From Gemmatimonadota bacterium (GTDB taxonomy: Bacteria; Gemmatimonadota; Gemmatimonadetes; Longimicrobiales; Gaopeijiaceae): 64,000 nucleotides of DNA. The notes beneath the pieces were generated by a model. The model searched no databases and was not told the DNA's origin. It worked only from the letters and a program-made list of their open reading frames with translations. Shown in pieces: positions 34,681 through 42,610 of the stretch. The stretch lies in the NCBI GenBank assembly GCA_016209885.1, contig JACQVF010000101.1, forward strand, positions 51,962 through 115,961. Reading direction: 5' to 3'. Numbering within the stretch: position 1 is the stretch's first letter; each line of letters begins with the position of its first letter. A program made the position numbers and the translations under genes.

Positions 34681-35550
34681 TCAGCCGACCGCGACGGCGC
34701 CCGCCCGGCGGCAGAAGAGCTCGTAGATCCGCCGGGTCAGCGGGCCTGGCGTGCCGTCTCTCACCGGCGCGCCGTCGATCCGGAGAACGGGCATGACCTC
34801 CGGAGTGGTGCCCGTGATGAAGACCTCGTCGGCGTTCCGTAGCTCACTGACCGGAATGGCCTCCTCGCGGATGGGGATCCCGGCCTCCCGGACAAGCTCG
34901 ACCACGATGCCGCGGGTGACCCCCGGTAGGATCAGGTTCGAGACGGGCGCCGTCCGGACCTCGCCGTCGAAGATGGCGAACAGGCTCGTGCTGGAGCACT
35001 CGAGGGCGAGCCCGTCCCGCACCAGAATCGCCTCCATCGCCCCCGCCTCCCGCGCCCGCTGGTTGGCAAGGACGTTGGCCAGGAGCCCCACCGCCTTGAT
35101 GTCGCACCGCGACCAGCGCAGATCGGCGTGCGTGATCACGGACACTCCCACGGCGGGCTCCCACTTCCGCTCCAGGGGCCCCGCCGCCGCGTAGCGCGTA
35201 GGGCGAACCGCGGGATCGGGAAACGCGTGCTGCCGTGGCGCCACCCCCCGCGTCACCTGCACGTAGAGCTTCGCCGCATCGCCCTCTGCGAGCCCGTTGA
35301 GCTCCAGGAGCCGCGGGAGCACGTCGGCGAACTCGTCTGCGCGCACGCCGGTGATGCACAGCTCGTCCAGGCTGCGCTGGAGCCGGCGAAGATGCGCATC
35401 CAGGGCAAAGATCCGCCCGCCGTACGTGCGCAACCCCTCATAGGCCGCGTCGCCCAGGAGGAACCCCCGGTCGTCCGGCGAGATCCGGACCCGCCCCTTC
35501 GGCAGATACTCGCCGTTGAAGTACACGATGGCGTCGTCTCCGTGTCCCAT
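34681..35550 (-). CDS. Class IV PLP aminotransferase, D-amino-acid transaminase-like
   Basis: 289 residues, the size of D-amino-acid aminotransferases, slightly shorter than IlvE. The fold-type IV lysine is K152 (RCDIKAVGLLANVLA); DDRGFLLGDAAYEGLRTYGG, ECSSTSLFAI and FITGTTPEVMPV are family signatures. The ATG at 35550 has AGGAG six bases upstream. Dat, IlvE and aminodeoxychorismate lyase cannot be told apart with certainty by eye. Dat is favoured by length and by the three N-acyl-D-amino-acid deacylase-like genes in the window. It ends the minus-strand unit beginning at 38889. Confidence 0.8.
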   Translation of the reverse strand: MGHGDDAIVYFNGEYLPKGRVRISPDDRGFLLGDAAYEGLRTYGGRIFALDAHLRRLQRSLDELCITGVRADEFADVLPRLLELNGLAEGDAAKLYVQVTRGVAPRQHAFPDPAVRPTRYAAAGPLERKWEPAVGVSVITHADLRWSRCDIKAVGLLANVLANQRAREAGAMEAILVRDGLALECSSTSLFAIFDGEVRTAPVSNLILPGVTRGIVVELVREAGIPIREEAIPVSELRNADEVFITGTTPEVMPVLRIDGAPVRDGTPGPLTRRIYELFCRRAGAVAVG

Positions 35551-35768
35551 GAATGCTCCTGTTTCGTTCGCCCCCTCTGCGTGTCTGCACCTCCGCAAAT
35601 GCCGGGACAAACAGGGCAGAGAGGTCGTGCGGTGGGAATCGTCGGCCGCTGGCTTCGCGTCTACCGCGAAGCTAGGGCGTTTCCGCAGCGAAAGCCACCC
35701 GTAGCTCGCTCATCGCAGGCCTGTGCCGAGCATATACAGGCCGGTGGTCGGCCGGCGGCGACCCCGCC

Positions 35769-36239
35769 TCACCAGGAGCGCGTGCCGAACGAGGGCACCC
35801 AGGTATCCGTCTCGCCACCCGGCGGTTTTCCGCGCCCCGTCCGGCCCTCACCGCTGAACAGGCCGGTCACGAACACCATGCCCCCCACAGCAGCGCCGAC
35901 CACCAGAGCACCCGTCCGAAACCGGTCCAGGGACCTCACTTCCACCGCCACGATGTCTCGGGCGGGAATCGTGACACGCTGCCGCAGGATCCGCTCGAGC
36001 CGACCCTCCCCACGAAGCCGGCGAGGAAGCTCGAAGTACATCTCCGTTCCGTTATGCGCGATCAGCTGACCCTCCACCTGCCGCCCGTTCAGCTCGAGAG
36101 GCTCCTTCAGGTTGCTGACCGCCTCATCGGTGAGGTACACCCGCACGTCCGTCCCTGGAGACACACTCTCTACGCGAGCCGGAACGTAGGTGTAGCACGC
36201 GCTCGAGATGAGCGCCGTCAGAAGAACGCATCGCCGCAT
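35769..36239 (-). CDS. Small lipoprotein of unknown function
   Basis: 156 residues, with a lipoprotein signal peptide ending I-S-S-A-C. The body is rich in beta-strand-like segments (VRVYLTDEA, VEGQLIAHNGTEMYFELP, VTIPARDIVAVEVRSLD). One hydrophobic segment near the C-terminus (GALVVGAAVGGMVFVTGLF) may be a membrane helix, followed by a Gly/Pro-rich tail. No family is recognised. The ATG at 36239 makes the signal peptide begin correctly; the frame open to 36356 is unneeded. It lies between the class V and class IV PLP genes on the same strand, with gaps of about 150 and 220 bases, so co-transcription is only possible. Confidence 0.65.
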   Translation of the reverse strand: MRRCVLLTALISSACYTYVPARVESVSPGTDVRVYLTDEAVSNLKEPLELNGRQVEGQLIAHNGTEMYFELPRRLRGEGRLERILRQRVTIPARDIVAVEVRSLDRFRTGALVVGAAVGGMVFVTGLFSGEGRTGRGKPPGGETDTWVPSFGTRSW

Positions 36240-36388
36240 GGCACCGCCATTCGCCTGGCGGACGAAAGAACGGATGGGCACCCTCCGCCCCAACTCCTCC
36301 CCAAGGCCTGAATCCCGAAATGCATTCCGAAGCGGACGCCGAAGGCGGTGCAACATACCCTCGCCAAGAACGCGCTCGCAAGAATCGT

Positions 36389-37660
36389 TCAGGTCGTGGA
36401 CCCCGCCGAAGCCGTCGAGCTCGGGACGGCTTCCACGCGCTGCCCCCGCTCCAGCCAGTGCCGCGTCAGCGCGAGGGTCCGATCGACGTCCGTCTCGTCG
36501 TTGTAAAGGTGCAGTGCGAAGCGAAGGACGCCGCGCCGGATGGTGTGCTTGACGCCCTTGTCCCTGAGGTGGCTGTAGAGTTCGTTGATGGTCGCGTCGT
36601 CGGCGCTGTCGTGCTGGCCGGCTCCGAGCCGGCCCACGGTGACGATGTGGCCGAGGTGTGGTCCCGGCTCACCGCCGCAGACCGGCAGTCCGAGCGCCAT
36701 CATTCCGCGGGCCAGGCGATGGGCGAGGGAGACGGCATGCTTCTCGATCCGCTCGGTACCCAGCTCGAGCAGCAGATCGAAGGCCGCATCCGCCGCCGTC
36801 GCACCCAGGAAGTTGTAGTTGCCGAGATCGAACCTGCGGGCCGCGGGCATGAGCCGGTAGTCGGCATCGCCCATGGAGGCTTCGTGGGCATCTCCGAGGT
36901 CCACCCCGAACCGGGCGAGGTAGGCCGGCGTGAGGCGCTCCGCCCACTCTCGACGGCAGTACAGGAAGCCCATCCCGTAGAAGGCCAGGAGCCCCTTCTG
37001 AGTGGAAACCGCCACGGCATCAACGCCCAGCTCGTGGACGTCGGTGTGCAGGACGCCAACTGACTGAGCGGCATCCACCAGAAGGAGGACGTCGCGCTCC
37101 CGGCACGCGTCGGCCAGGGTCCGAAGGTCGGTGCGGAAGCCCGGCGCGAAGGTCACGCTGGAAACGGTCACCACGCGCGTCCGGGCGTCCATGGCCTCGA
37201 CCAGGACGTCGCTGGGGATATGCCCGTCCCGCGCCGGCACCGCGCGCACTTCGATACCATGCCGCCGCCTGAGGTTCAGCCAGAGGTAGACGTTGTTGGG
37301 GTGCTCGAGCTCCGGGCACAGGACTACGTTGTCCCCGGGCTTCCATGGAATGGCGGTGGCCACGGCGTTGAGGCCCTCGGAGACGTTCTTCGTATAGGCC
37401 ACCTCGTCCGCGTCGGCGTTGATGAGCCTGGCGAACTTCTTCCGGGCGCGCTCCACGGTCTCGAACATTGCGGTCTTGTTGCCGCCGTCGCACATCCGGT
37501 CGTCCAGGTAGCGGTCCACGGCGGCACGCACATCGGTCGACAGGAGCCCGCGCGCACAGGTGTCCAGATAGATCCAGCGTTCTGTGGCGGGGAAGCGACG
37601 TCGGGAGGCACGGATCAGCTCTTCCATGCCGTCGTAGGTCGCGGGTCGTGGCGATGGCAT
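36389..37660 (-). CDS. Class V PLP enzyme (aminotransferase/desulfurase-like), copy 1
   Basis: 423 residues. Fold-type I class V traits: KNVSEGLNAVA, H120 (LEHPNN), D196 (LVDAAQS) and the PLP lysine K222 (STQKGLLAFYGMGFLY). Members include isopenicillin-N epimerase-like, kynureninase-like and cysteine desulfurase-like enzymes; no desulfurase active-site Cys loop is evident, so an aminotransferase or epimerase-like role is likelier. The ATG at 37660 has GGAGAG five bases upstream. Another ATG at 37732 overlaps the preceding stop (ATGA) and would add 24 residues; either may be used. It is tandem with the related gene at 37729. Confidence 0.82.
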   Translation of the reverse strand: MPSPRPATYDGMEELIRASRRRFPATERWIYLDTCARGLLSTDVRAAVDRYLDDRMCDGGNKTAMFETVERARKKFARLINADADEVAYTKNVSEGLNAVATAIPWKPGDNVVLCPELEHPNNVYLWLNLRRRHGIEVRAVPARDGHIPSDVLVEAMDARTRVVTVSSVTFAPGFRTDLRTLADACRERDVLLLVDAAQSVGVLHTDVHELGVDAVAVSTQKGLLAFYGMGFLYCRREWAERLTPAYLARFGVDLGDAHEASMGDADYRLMPAARRFDLGNYNFLGATAADAAFDLLLELGTERIEKHAVSLAHRLARGMMALGLPVCGGEPGPHLGHIVTVGRLGAGQHDSADDATINELYSHLRDKGVKHTIRRGVLRFALHLYNDETDVDRTLALTRHWLERGQRVEAVPSSTASAGSTT

Positions 37661-37728
37661 CGGTCTCTCCGAAGTTGGGGGAGTTGGCTGCGCAGACTCA
37701 GGCCCGCGGAGCGGCGCTGCCGGTCTCT

Positions 37729-38889
37729 TCATGACACACGTTCCTGAAACTCGGCATCGGGCTCTCGACGCAGGACGAACGGGCGGCCAGCGACGGCCGC
37801 GACGAACGCGTCGATGTCCTCCTCGTTGTTGTAGAAGTCCACAGATGCCCGGAGCAGTCCGCGGCGCGCAGACACGAAGATCCGCTGCCCGCGCAGCCGG
37901 TCCGCGACGCGCTCCGCGTTCGGGACGCGCAGGGAGACTACGCCCGAGACGGCCCCGCCGTCGGCGGGCGGGCTCGCCACCTCGAGCCCCTCCTCCTCGG
38001 CCCGCTGGCGCAGGCGCATGACGAGCTCCCGGATGCGCGCCTCGATCCGCTGCGGACCCACGGCCAGGATCATGTCCACTCCGGCTTCCAGGGCCGCGAT
38101 CCCCGAGTAGTTGAGGCTGCCGTACTCCCAGCGGGAGGCGTCCTGCCGCCGGGCCGTGTTCAGCTCCTCCCCGTGTGACGCGGTGTAATGCTTCGAGGCG
38201 AAGACCGGCTCCGCCTCCTGCATGAACTCCGGGCTCGCGTAGAGGAACCCGGCACCGTACGGGCCGAGGAGCCACTTGTGGCCGGAGGTGGCGAGAGCGT
38301 GGACCCCGAGCGCCCGCACGTCGGTCGAGAGCGCCCCCACGGACTGCACCGCATCCAGGAAGAAGTAGAGGCCCCGCTCGCGGCAGAGCCGTCCGACGGC
38401 TGCGACCTCAGGGACGAACCCGCTGACCGGATAGACGTGGGCGAGGGAGACGACGCGGGTCCGGCTGTCCACGAGCGCGGCCACGTCCTCGATATCGAAG
38501 CGGAGGTCGCGGCTCGGCACCCGCCGGACCTCGAGCCCCCGGCGCTCCAGGTTCGTCCACGGGAACTCGTTCGTCTCGTGCTCCTGGTCGCTGATGATGA
38601 CGTTGTCGCCGGCGCTGTAGCGGAGGCCGTGGGCCAGGAGGTTCATCCCCTCCGACGCGTTCTTGACGAAAGCGATCTCCCCGGGTCGTGCAGCGATGAG
38701 TCGCGCGATCTTCTCTCGCGCGGCCGCGACCGTGCGCGTCCACCCGCCCTTGTCTCCACCGTCGTGCTGCACCCCGGCATAGAAGGCGGCGATCGCCCGA
38801 ACCACCGGGTCCGGCACCGCGGCCTTGAAGGCGACATCCAGATAGACGCCGCCCCGCAAGACCGGGAACTGGTCGCGGAAATACGTCAC
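37729..38889 (-). CDS. Class V PLP enzyme (aminotransferase/desulfurase-like), copy 2
   Basis: 386 residues. KNASEGMNLLAHGL, H104 (QEHETNEFPW), D179 (FLDAVQS) and the PLP lysine K205 (SGHKWLLGPYGAGFLY) define the fold. It resembles isopenicillin-N epimerase-like class V enzymes more than copy 1 does (GHKWL). The start is the GTG at 38889 (TYFRDQFPV), with GGGGAGGAG upstream; the frame extending to 39117 crosses the divergent promoter. The ending sequence overlaps a possible start of copy 1. It is divergently transcribed from the DAACS transporter gene, which hints at shared control. Confidence 0.82.
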   Translation of the reverse strand: MTYFRDQFPVLRGGVYLDVAFKAAVPDPVVRAIAAFYAGVQHDGGDKGGWTRTVAAAREKIARLIAARPGEIAFVKNASEGMNLLAHGLRYSAGDNVIISDQEHETNEFPWTNLERRGLEVRRVPSRDLRFDIEDVAALVDSRTRVVSLAHVYPVSGFVPEVAAVGRLCRERGLYFFLDAVQSVGALSTDVRALGVHALATSGHKWLLGPYGAGFLYASPEFMQEAEPVFASKHYTASHGEELNTARRQDASRWEYGSLNYSGIAALEAGVDMILAVGPQRIEARIRELVMRLRQRAEEEGLEVASPPADGGAVSGVVSLRVPNAERVADRLRGQRIFVSARRGLLRASVDFYNNEEDIDAFVAAVAGRPFVLRREPDAEFQERVS

Positions 38890-39035
38890 GCTGCCGACTC
38901 CTCCCCGACTGCCGGGCCCGTCAAGGGGCAGCCTGCCGGGGCGTCGTTCCACAGAAACCCCGATTCGAACACGCGAGACCGCGTCCAACTGCGGGGCGCA
39001 GCGTCCCGCGAGCCAGGGCGAAGCTTTGCGGGCGC

Positions 39036-39065
39036 TTGCATCGTCGCGGCGCGCGTTCCTATAAT
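39036..39065 (+). promoter_or_regulatory. Sigma70-like promoter for the DAACS operon
   Basis: TTGCAT at 39036-39041, an 18-base spacer, and a perfect TATAAT at 39060-39065, in an otherwise GC-rich divergent region. The predicted start near 39072 leaves a 5' leader of about 50-85 bases before the transporter start codon. Confidence 0.65.
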
Positions 39066-39155
39066 GCTTCTTCCGTTTCGGATCCGCCATTCCGTTTTGC
39101 CCTCCCGATCGAGGCACCGATGCGGGTGCGGGAGCCCGAGGCCGCCGGAGGCCCC

Positions 39156-40427
39156 ATGTGGACGAAGCTCAAGCGCGTGCCCGGTTACGTGTGGACGCTG
39201 GGGAGCCTGGTCGCCGGCGTGGTGTTGGGTGGGCTTCTACCCGGCCCGCTGGGTCCGGTGGCGAGCGCGACCACAGCCCTCATCAAGCTGATCGTACTCC
39301 TGGTGCCGCTCCTGATTCTGGGTGCGCTGAGCCCGGCCATCGCCACGCTCGTCAAGCGGGGTCTGGCCGGCAAGTTCGCGGCCTCGGTGATCGGCTGGTT
39401 CGCCCTGACCTCGACGGCTGCGGGGCTCTTCGGCCTCGTGGTCTCCTCGATCATCTTCGACGTGCCGTTTTCGTCCGGAAGCGCCAGCGGGTGGGCGGAG
39501 GCCCGGAACATGCTGGGGACATTCGCTCATCAGAGCGAGGCGTCACTCCCCTTGCTGTCCATCGTGGGGGCTGTGATCCTGGGACTCATCGCGGTCTGGA
39601 TCCCTCGCCTCGACGCCGTGCTGGCGCGGGTGGAGCGCGGGATTCATGCGGCGGGACACCGCATCGCCTATGTCCTCATCCCGATCATCCTGATGCTGGG
39701 AATCACGATCGGGGTGCGTTTCGGGGCCCGTATGGGGATGGGGCACTACCTGACGATGACGCTCTACACGGCGGTCCTTTGCCTGACCTGGTGGGCGTTC
39801 TTCGTCTTCGTCATCGTGCGTCTGATCACGGGGCGTCCCGTCGGGAAGCTGATCACCACGTACTACATCCCCACTGCGGCCTTCGCGGCGGGCTCTCAAT
39901 CCTCGCTGGCGACCATGCCCGTCAATCTGGCGAACATCAAGCGGTACGGGGTGCGCGACGAGGTCTCGGACTTCGTCATTCCCTTCGGGGCTATCTTCAA
40001 CATGAACGCGTCGGCCATGGCATACGTGGCCTACGCGCCTTTCGTTTTGACCCACATCTTCGGCATCGAGATCAGTTGGGTCGTGCTGTTGACGGCGTGG
40101 CCCGCCATCGTGGTGCTGACCTTCGCCTCGCCGGGGCTTCCCGCGGGCATGGGGACCGCGCTGTGGAGCTCGACGATGTTCTCGGCCATGCTGGGGCTCG
40201 AGGACCCCGTCCGGGCCACCTTCGTCACCACCTGGATGGCCCTCTCGAGCGGCCTGCCGGACATGTTCCGAACGGCCACGAACGTAACGGACGACGGGTT
40301 CAGCGCCGTGCTCTTTGACACCGTCTTCGACCGCCTGTTCGCGAAGAAGACGGTACGGCAGCGGACGGGTGCGGTGGCGGTAGAGGCCAAAGCGCTGCCG
40401 GCCGGACCGCGACCGGAGCCGCTCTGA
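39156..40427 (+). CDS. DAACS-family dicarboxylate/amino acid:cation symporter (copy 2)
   Basis: 423 residues from the ATG at 39156 (GGAGG upstream); an ATG at 39120, also with a fair site (GAGG), would add 12. It is polytopic, with the HP1 hairpin GSQSSLATMPV, TM7 with FNMNASAMAY, HP2 near SPGLPAGMG and TM8 with LPDMFRTATNVTDD. The TM7 signature NMDGT is changed at three positions to NMNAS, more than in copy 1, while the TM8 Asp, Arg and Asn are kept. It is far from copy 1 in sequence, so the two are unlikely to carry the same ligand. It leads the long plus-strand operon and is driven by the promoter at 39036. Confidence 0.88.
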   Translation: MWTKLKRVPGYVWTLGSLVAGVVLGGLLPGPLGPVASATTALIKLIVLLVPLLILGALSPAIATLVKRGLAGKFAASVIGWFALTSTAAGLFGLVVSSIIFDVPFSSGSASGWAEARNMLGTFAHQSEASLPLLSIVGAVILGLIAVWIPRLDAVLARVERGIHAAGHRIAYVLIPIILMLGITIGVRFGARMGMGHYLTMTLYTAVLCLTWWAFFVFVIVRLITGRPVGKLITTYYIPTAAFAAGSQSSLATMPVNLANIKRYGVRDEVSDFVIPFGAIFNMNASAMAYVAYAPFVLTHIFGIEISWVVLLTAWPAIVVLTFASPGLPAGMGTALWSSTMFSAMLGLEDPVRATFVTTWMALSSGLPDMFRTATNVTDDGFSAVLFDTVFDRLFAKKTVRQRTGAVAVEAKALPAGPRPEPL

Positions 40428-40497
40428 CGACCGAGCGACCCCCTCGGCCCCGGGACCCGGCTATGACCCTTGCGGCGAATGCGTTGAGGAGGAGGGA

Positions 40498-41469
40498 GTG
40501 AATACGGTCCTCTTGGCCCCCGGAGCCACGAAGCTGGTGGAGGTGAACGGCCGGGTCGAGCCTGGCGAGCGCGTCCTGATCGTGACGGACTACTCGATGG
40601 TGGCCTTCGCGGAAGCAGTCGCCGCGGCGGCTTCCGCGCGGGGCGCCGAGGTGGTCACGTGCGTGATCGAGCCGCGCAAGCGGCACGGGGAGGAGCCTCC
40701 CGCCCCGGTGGCCGCGGCCATGCGCGAGGCGAACGTCATCTACACGCCCGTCTCGGTCTCGATCACGCACACCCGGGCGATGCGGGCGGCCCTGGACGCC
40801 GGGGCTCGCGCGATCGCCATGACCGCATACACGGTGGACCTCATGAGGAGCGCGGCGCTCCTCATGACGGACTTCGAGGCGCAGGCTGATGTGTGCCGGC
40901 GGCTCGGGGACGCGTTCACCCGCGGCTCGGCGCTGCGCCTCGCCTCACCGCGGGGTACGGACCTCCGTTTCTCCATCGCCGGCCGGCGCGCGAACGTCAT
41001 GACGAACATCCCGGGACCGGGCGAGCTCTCCCCGGTGCCGGACATCGAGGTCAACGTGGTCCCGGTCACCGGGACTGCGGAGGGGACTCTCATCATTGAC
41101 GCCAGCATCCCGTACCTGCGCATCGGGGTGCTGGACGAGCCGGTGGTCTGCGCCGTCGAGGAGGGGTTCATCGTCCGCATCGAAGGCGGGCGCGCCGCAA
41201 GGATGCTGGACGAGAGCCTCCGCTCCTACGGCGACCGCAACTGCTACAACGTTGCGGAACTGGGGGTCGGCCTGAACCCGAACGCCCGGCTCACCGGAGA
41301 GATGCTCGAGGACGAGGGGGTGATGGGGACCATCCACGTGGGCATCGGCACGAGCCATATGCTGGGCGGCGAGGTCGTGGCGCCCACGCACTTCGATCTC
41401 CTCATGTGGGATCCCACCATCGACGTGGACGGGGAGGTGGTCCAGCAGGGCCGGGAGATCCTGGTGTGA
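40498..41469 (+). CDS. M29/NicX-like metalloenzyme (copy 1)
   Basis: 323 residues. The C-terminal pattern GLNP...E271-D-E...GTIH280-V-G-I-G...THFD (H298, D300) is the metal site shared by M29 aminopeptidases and 2,5-dihydroxypyridine 5,6-dioxygenase (NicX), whose iron is bound by two His and an Asp. The length is nearer NicX than AmpS-type aminopeptidases (about 410). The start is the GTG at 40498 with GAGGAGG upstream. It lies 70 bases after the transporter and 36 before a paralogue. It may be an iron ring-cleaving dioxygenase or a metallopeptidase; motifs alone do not decide. Confidence 0.78.
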   Translation: MNTVLLAPGATKLVEVNGRVEPGERVLIVTDYSMVAFAEAVAAAASARGAEVVTCVIEPRKRHGEEPPAPVAAAMREANVIYTPVSVSITHTRAMRAALDAGARAIAMTAYTVDLMRSAALLMTDFEAQADVCRRLGDAFTRGSALRLASPRGTDLRFSIAGRRANVMTNIPGPGELSPVPDIEVNVVPVTGTAEGTLIIDASIPYLRIGVLDEPVVCAVEEGFIVRIEGGRAARMLDESLRSYGDRNCYNVAELGVGLNPNARLTGEMLEDEGVMGTIHVGIGTSHMLGGEVVAPTHFDLLMWDPTIDVDGEVVQQGREILV

Positions 41470-41505
41470 GGGTGCGGCGGAAGGCTGCTGTGGGAGGTGG
41501 GGAGG

Positions 41506-42546
41506 ATGGCCGCGATCGGGGGTCAAGGGGAAGAGGGTGTCGGGGCCGCACGCGGGGCCTACGCCGGCGCGGGAGGAGGCCCGCTGCGGCGGGGAGCCAG
41601 GGTGCTGGTGGAGGTGTGTGCGGGAGTCCGGGAAAGGGAGCAGGTGGTCGTGGTGTGCGACGACGAGCGCCTGGCCATCGCCGGGGCCGTGCGGGATGCA
41701 ACGGAGGCGGCGGGAGGGATCGCCACGGTGGTCACTGCGCCCCCTCGCGCCATCGACAACCAGGAGCCCGCGCGCCCGGTGGCCGCGGCGATGGCGGCAG
41801 GCAGCGTCCTCTTCCTTCCGGTGAGCAAGAGCCTGTCCCACACGCGAGCCACCCGGGAGGCCATCGCCGCAGGGACACGAGTGGTCTCCATGACCGCCTT
41901 CACCGAGCGGATGATGCGGGAGGGCGGCCTCTTCGCAGATTTTCCCGACCGCAAGCCTCTTTGCGACCGGATGGCCCAGCTCCTGAGCGCGGCGCGAGAG
42001 GTCCGCATCACGGGCCCGGCCGGTACCGACCTGGTTTTCAGCGTGGAGGGCCGGCGAGGCAACAGCCACGCCTGCATCGTGCGGGAGGCCGGGTTCACCG
42101 CCGTACCGAACATCGAGGCCAACACCTCGCCGGCGGACGGCAGCACGCAGGGCATCCTGGTCGTGGACGGCAGCATCCCCTACTACGGGGTGGGGGTGAT
42201 CCGCGAGCCGGTGACGTTCCGGATCTCGGACGGGTTCGTCCGCGGCATCGAGGGAGGAGAGCAGGCCCGTTTCCTCCGCGAGCTCCTGGCGGCGCAGGAG
42301 GACCCCTTCGTATACAACATCGCTCAATTCGCCATCGGGCTGAACCCGGAGTGTCGGGAGTTCACCGGAGAGATGCTCAACGACGAGGGCGTCAACGGCA
42401 CGATCCACATCGGGATCGGCACGTCCGCGAGCCTGGGCGGCGCGGTCCAGGCCAAGACCCACTTCGACGCGATCATCCGCGCGCCGTCGGTATGGCTCGA
42501 CGGCGAGCCGGTGATCCGCGAAGGAGAGCTCCTCGTCTCGACGTAG
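41506..42546 (+). CDS. M29/NicX-like metalloenzyme (copy 2)
   Basis: 346 residues. The same metal pattern lies at E294, H301, H319 and D321 (NDEG...GTIHIGIG...THFD), with spacing close to that of NicX. The body aligns with copy 1 throughout (PVAAAM, SHTRATREA, MTAFTERMMR, SIPYYGVGV), so this is a tandem duplication that has diverged. The ATG at 41506 has GGAGG eight bases upstream; a GTG at 41497 is less likely. Paired copies may form a heteromer or act in sequence. An aromatic or N-heterocyclic substrate is possible, though no other nicotinate-pathway gene is present here. Confidence 0.78.
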   Translation: MAAIGGQGEEGVGAARGAYAGAGGGPLRRGARVLVEVCAGVREREQVVVVCDDERLAIAGAVRDATEAAGGIATVVTAPPRAIDNQEPARPVAAAMAAGSVLFLPVSKSLSHTRATREAIAAGTRVVSMTAFTERMMREGGLFADFPDRKPLCDRMAQLLSAAREVRITGPAGTDLVFSVEGRRGNSHACIVREAGFTAVPNIEANTSPADGSTQGILVVDGSIPYYGVGVIREPVTFRISDGFVRGIEGGEQARFLRELLAAQEDPFVYNIAQFAIGLNPECREFTGEMLNDEGVNGTIHIGIGTSASLGGAVQAKTHFDAIIRAPSVWLDGEPVIREGELLVST

Positions 42547-42610
42547 CCCCATCCGGGGCCTCTACTACGGCAGACTTGATGACGCGGAACCGTGAACTGC
42601 GGAGGGAACC

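Noticed and set aside
36389..38889. Cysteine desulfurases of an Fe-S assembly operon
   Set aside because: The two class V enzymes lack a visible active-site Cys loop and no iscU, sufB or related gene is adjacent.
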